Shown: positions 12,190 through 13,763 of the stretch, piece after piece
Layout of the letters: each line of letters begins with the position of its first letter
Numbering within the stretch: the first letter of the stretch is position 1
Origin: Patescibacteria group bacterium
Lineage (GTDB): Bacteria; Patescibacteria; Paceibacteria; Moranbacterales; UBA1568
Direction: 5' to 3'
Length of the DNA: 13,763 bases
NCBI GenBank assembly: GCA_030916685.1
Contig: JAUPWD010000052.1
Coordinates: 1 to 13,763 of the forward strand
The notes under the pieces: model-generated
Database searches by the model: none
What the model saw: the letters and a program-made list of their open reading frames with translations, nothing else
What the model was told of the DNA's origin: nothing
Position numbers and translations under genes: made by a program

Positions 12190-12198
12190 TGGTTCTTT
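12170..12198 (-). terminator. Intrinsic terminator of the ftsEX transcript
   Basis: AAAGAACC (12172-12179) pairs with GGTTCTTT (12191-12198) around an 11-base loop, and on the minus strand the hairpin runs into five T residues (plus 12170-12174). It lies 50 bases after the ftsX stop. The stem has few GC pairs, so termination may be incomplete. Confidence 0.7.
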
Positions 12199-12248
12199 CG
12201 ATCTTGTTCCTTACCCAGTATCTATTATCTTCTAGTATCCTTTTTTCT

Positions 12249-13166
12249 CTATACCTTCAATGTGCCACGGATGGCGATTTCGCTCGAAACGACGCCGATC
12301 ATCATTCCGGAGCCGAGGAGTGAGGCGATGATCGGAAGGAAATGCGAGAGATAGAACGTGAGGATAGTCCCCTCCGCGAAGAGTCCGATCGTGTATGGTG
12401 CGAGGAATTTGAATGAGAGTGCGAGGAGTCCCATGGCGATAATGGCGGCGATGACCCCATAGAGAATCCCTTGGAAGATGACTGGCATACGGACATAGAG
12501 ATTAGACGCACCGACGAGACGCATAATCTCGAATTCCTGGCGATTGGACCGGATGGTGATGAGAATCGCGTAGAAGGTGATAATGAAGGCGACGATGATG
12601 AGTACCGTACTGATGGCGATACCGACGAGGTCGATCGTCTGAGAGGCGCTCGAAAGACGATTGATGATTTTCTTGTTCCGATCGTAATTGATGCGGTTGA
12701 TGTCGTTTTGATAGGTCGAATCCTTCAATTTGTTTGCGATGAGTTCGTATTGATTCGGATTGCTCGCGCGGATGATGAGCGTCGGAAGGAGCGGGTTTTC
12801 CCCGATGGTTTCCACGGCGCGCTTGATGATGTCATCGCTCCCGTTTCTCGCGAGAAGTTCGTTCAGAGCGTCATCTCGGGAGACATATTTTACCGAAGCG
12901 ATTTCTTTGTATTTCTCGAGTTCTTGCCTGATTTCCTGGATGCGACTTTCCGGTGTTTCGGTATTGAAAGAAACGGCGATGGAGAGACTCTCTCGTTTCA
13001 GGTTCAGGGCGGATTTGGCGGAAACGGCAGCGATGACGGAAAAAGCCCCGACGAAGAGCGAGAGCGTGAGGATAGAGATAGCAGCGAAAGTGAGCCAGCC
13101 GTTCCGGATAAAATACTGAAATCCTTCTTTCCAGGTGCGCCACAATTTAAGAGAGACTTGTTGCAT
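12249..13166 (-). CDS. ftsX: Cell division protein FtsX (ABC-type permease)
   Basis: A 305-residue integral membrane protein with the FtsX layout: a cytoplasmic N-terminus with an amphipathic WRTWKEGFQYFIRNGW, TM1 at about 24-48, an extracytoplasmic domain (about 49-175, containing VSFNTETPESRIQEI and VKYVSRDDAL), then TM2 181-205, TM3 228-252 and TM4 272-296. The coupling motif RQEFEIMRLVGAS (209-221) is the FtsX signature. With FtsE it forms the divisome complex that activates a murein hydrolase and links ATP hydrolysis to septal wall splitting. It follows ftsE by 10 bases without a Shine-Dalgarno sequence, so translation is likely coupled. No hydrolase or activator gene (EnvC/PcsB type) follows; a terminator comes next. 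Confidence 0.95.
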   Translation of the reverse strand: MQQVSLKLWRTWKEGFQYFIRNGWLTFAAISILTLSLFVGAFSVIAAVSAKSALNLKRESLSIAVSFNTETPESRIQEIRQELEKYKEIASVKYVSRDDALNELLARNGSDDIIKRAVETIGENPLLPTLIIRASNPNQYELIANKLKDSTYQNDINRINYDRNKKIINRLSSASQTIDLVGIAISTVLIIVAFIITFYAILITIRSNRQEFEIMRLVGASNLYVRMPVIFQGILYGVIAAIIAMGLLALSFKFLAPYTIGLFAEGTILTFYLSHFLPIIASLLGSGMMIGVVSSEIAIRGTLKV

Positions 13167-13176
13167 AGTGTTTATA

Positions 13177-13763
13177 TTACTTTTTTCGCATCAGGTGATA
13201 CGTCCCGTTGTTCTCATCGCGGATGATCCGTCCGTCGTCGATGGTGATGACGCGCCGCCCCAGTGAATCGACGACTGTTTTATTATGGGTTGCGAGGATG
13301 ACGGTCGTACCGTAGGAATTAATCTCGAGGAGGAGGTTGATGATGCCCTCGGCCGAGAGAGGGTCGAGGTTTCCGGTTGGTTCGTCCGCGACGATGACCT
13401 TCGGACGGGTGATGAGCGCCCGTGCGATAGAGACGCGCTGCTGCTCACCTCCGGAGAGCTCTTTCGGGAATCGGTGCCCCTTGTCGGCGAGCCCGACGAT
13501 GTCGAGGATGTGCGGAACAGATTCGGCAATCTCTTCCGATGGGTAGCCGTCTACTTCGAGTGCATAGGCGACATTTTCAGCGACGGTCTTCCGTGGAAAC
13601 AATTTAAAATCCTGAAAGATAGTGCCGATATTCCGACGATAGTATGGAAGGTGTTTGCGATTAATGGCGATCACCGGCCGATCATTGAAATAGATGGTTC
13701 CCTGGCTTGGCTCTTCTTCAGCATAGATGAGTTTCAGGATGGTCGACTTTCCTGCACCGCTCG
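13177..13763 (-). CDS. ftsE: Cell division ATP-binding protein FtsE (5' end beyond window)
   Basis: The visible 194 residues cover all but roughly the first 30 of a typical FtsE (about 225). At the window edge the Walker A remnant SGAGKST is readable, followed by [17 protein letters not shown], the FtsE-typical [27 protein letters not shown] (Q-loop Gln in IFQDF), signature [15 protein letters not shown], Walker [15 protein letters not shown] and the H-loop in [10 protein letters not shown]. The [10 protein letters not shown] and [10 protein letters not shown] segments separate FtsE from LolD/MacB-type ATPases. It is the ATPase partner of the FtsX encoded just downstream. An in-frame GTG at 13674 is not the start, since homologous sequence continues upstream to the edge. 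Confidence 0.95.
   Translation of the reverse strand, partial: SGAGKSTILKLIYAEEEPSQGTIYFNDRPVIAINRKHLPYYRRNIGTIFQDFKLFPRKTVAENVAYALEVDGYPSEEIAESVPHILDIVGLADKGHRFPKELSGGEQQRVSIARALITRPKVIVADEPTGNLDPLSAEGIINLLLEINSYGTTVILATHNKTVVDSLGRRVITIDDGRIIRDENNGTYHLMRKK

Noticed and set aside
12471..13226. Plus-strand open frame of 251 codons opposite ftsX
   Set aside because: The minus strand encodes a clear FtsX; the plus product is a highly acidic low-information sequence typical of a shadow frame.

Overview
The window is a densely packed stretch of bacterial chromosome with almost all genes on the minus strand. Only azoR and a gene tail at the left edge read plus. Genes are short and closely spaced, with intergenic gaps often of 10 to 50 bases. 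TGA is used as a stop (HxlR-type gene, idi, the ABC permease, the HD gene), so the standard bacterial code applies. Recognisable Shine-Dalgarno sequences are nearly absent. Together with a DUF5663-like gene, a shortened TspO and a lone GIY-YIG protein, this suggests a member of the Patescibacteria (Candidate Phyla Radiation), perhaps a Parcubacteria-type lineage. That placement is inference; no rRNA or universal marker phylogeny is available here.

Left part (1-1748): the 3' tail of an unidentified gene, then an HxlR/DUF24-type redox regulator divergent from an FMN-dependent azoreductase/quinone reductase (azoR). Two near-consensus promoters face outward across one inverted repeat. A bidirectional terminator separates azoR from a convergent type I isopentenyl-diphosphate isomerase (idi).

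Centre-left (1749-6475): a six-gene operon read leftward. It encodes an ECF-like sigma factor, a two-TM probable anti-sigma/partner protein, a membrane-anchored DUF5666-like protein, a periplasmic adaptor (membrane fusion protein), an ABC ATPase and a MacB-type permease. This looks like a self-regulated envelope-stress and efflux module, comparable in logic to the SigW-controlled yknWXYZ operon of Bacillus.

Centre-right (6567-10789): rmuC, then a phosphotransferase (APH/choline-kinase fold), an MBL-fold hydrolase, a DUF5663-like protein, a small one-TM protein and a four-TM TspO variant. Two related terminators, sharing a 13-base stem-loop segment, punctuate this region. Each is followed at once by an extended -10 promoter for the next gene.

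Right part (10827-13763): a GIY-YIG protein, a block of GC-rich palindromes, tRNA-Gln(CUG) with encoded CCA, and a nine-unit degenerate heptamer array that seems to contain the tRNA promoter. Then come a stand-alone RelA/SpoT-type HD hydrolase and the divisome pair ftsX and ftsE (ftsE is cut by the window edge). The most distinctive items are the sigma/efflux operon, the heptamer array at the tRNA promoter, the palindrome block overlapping the tRNA 3' end, and the truncated TspO.
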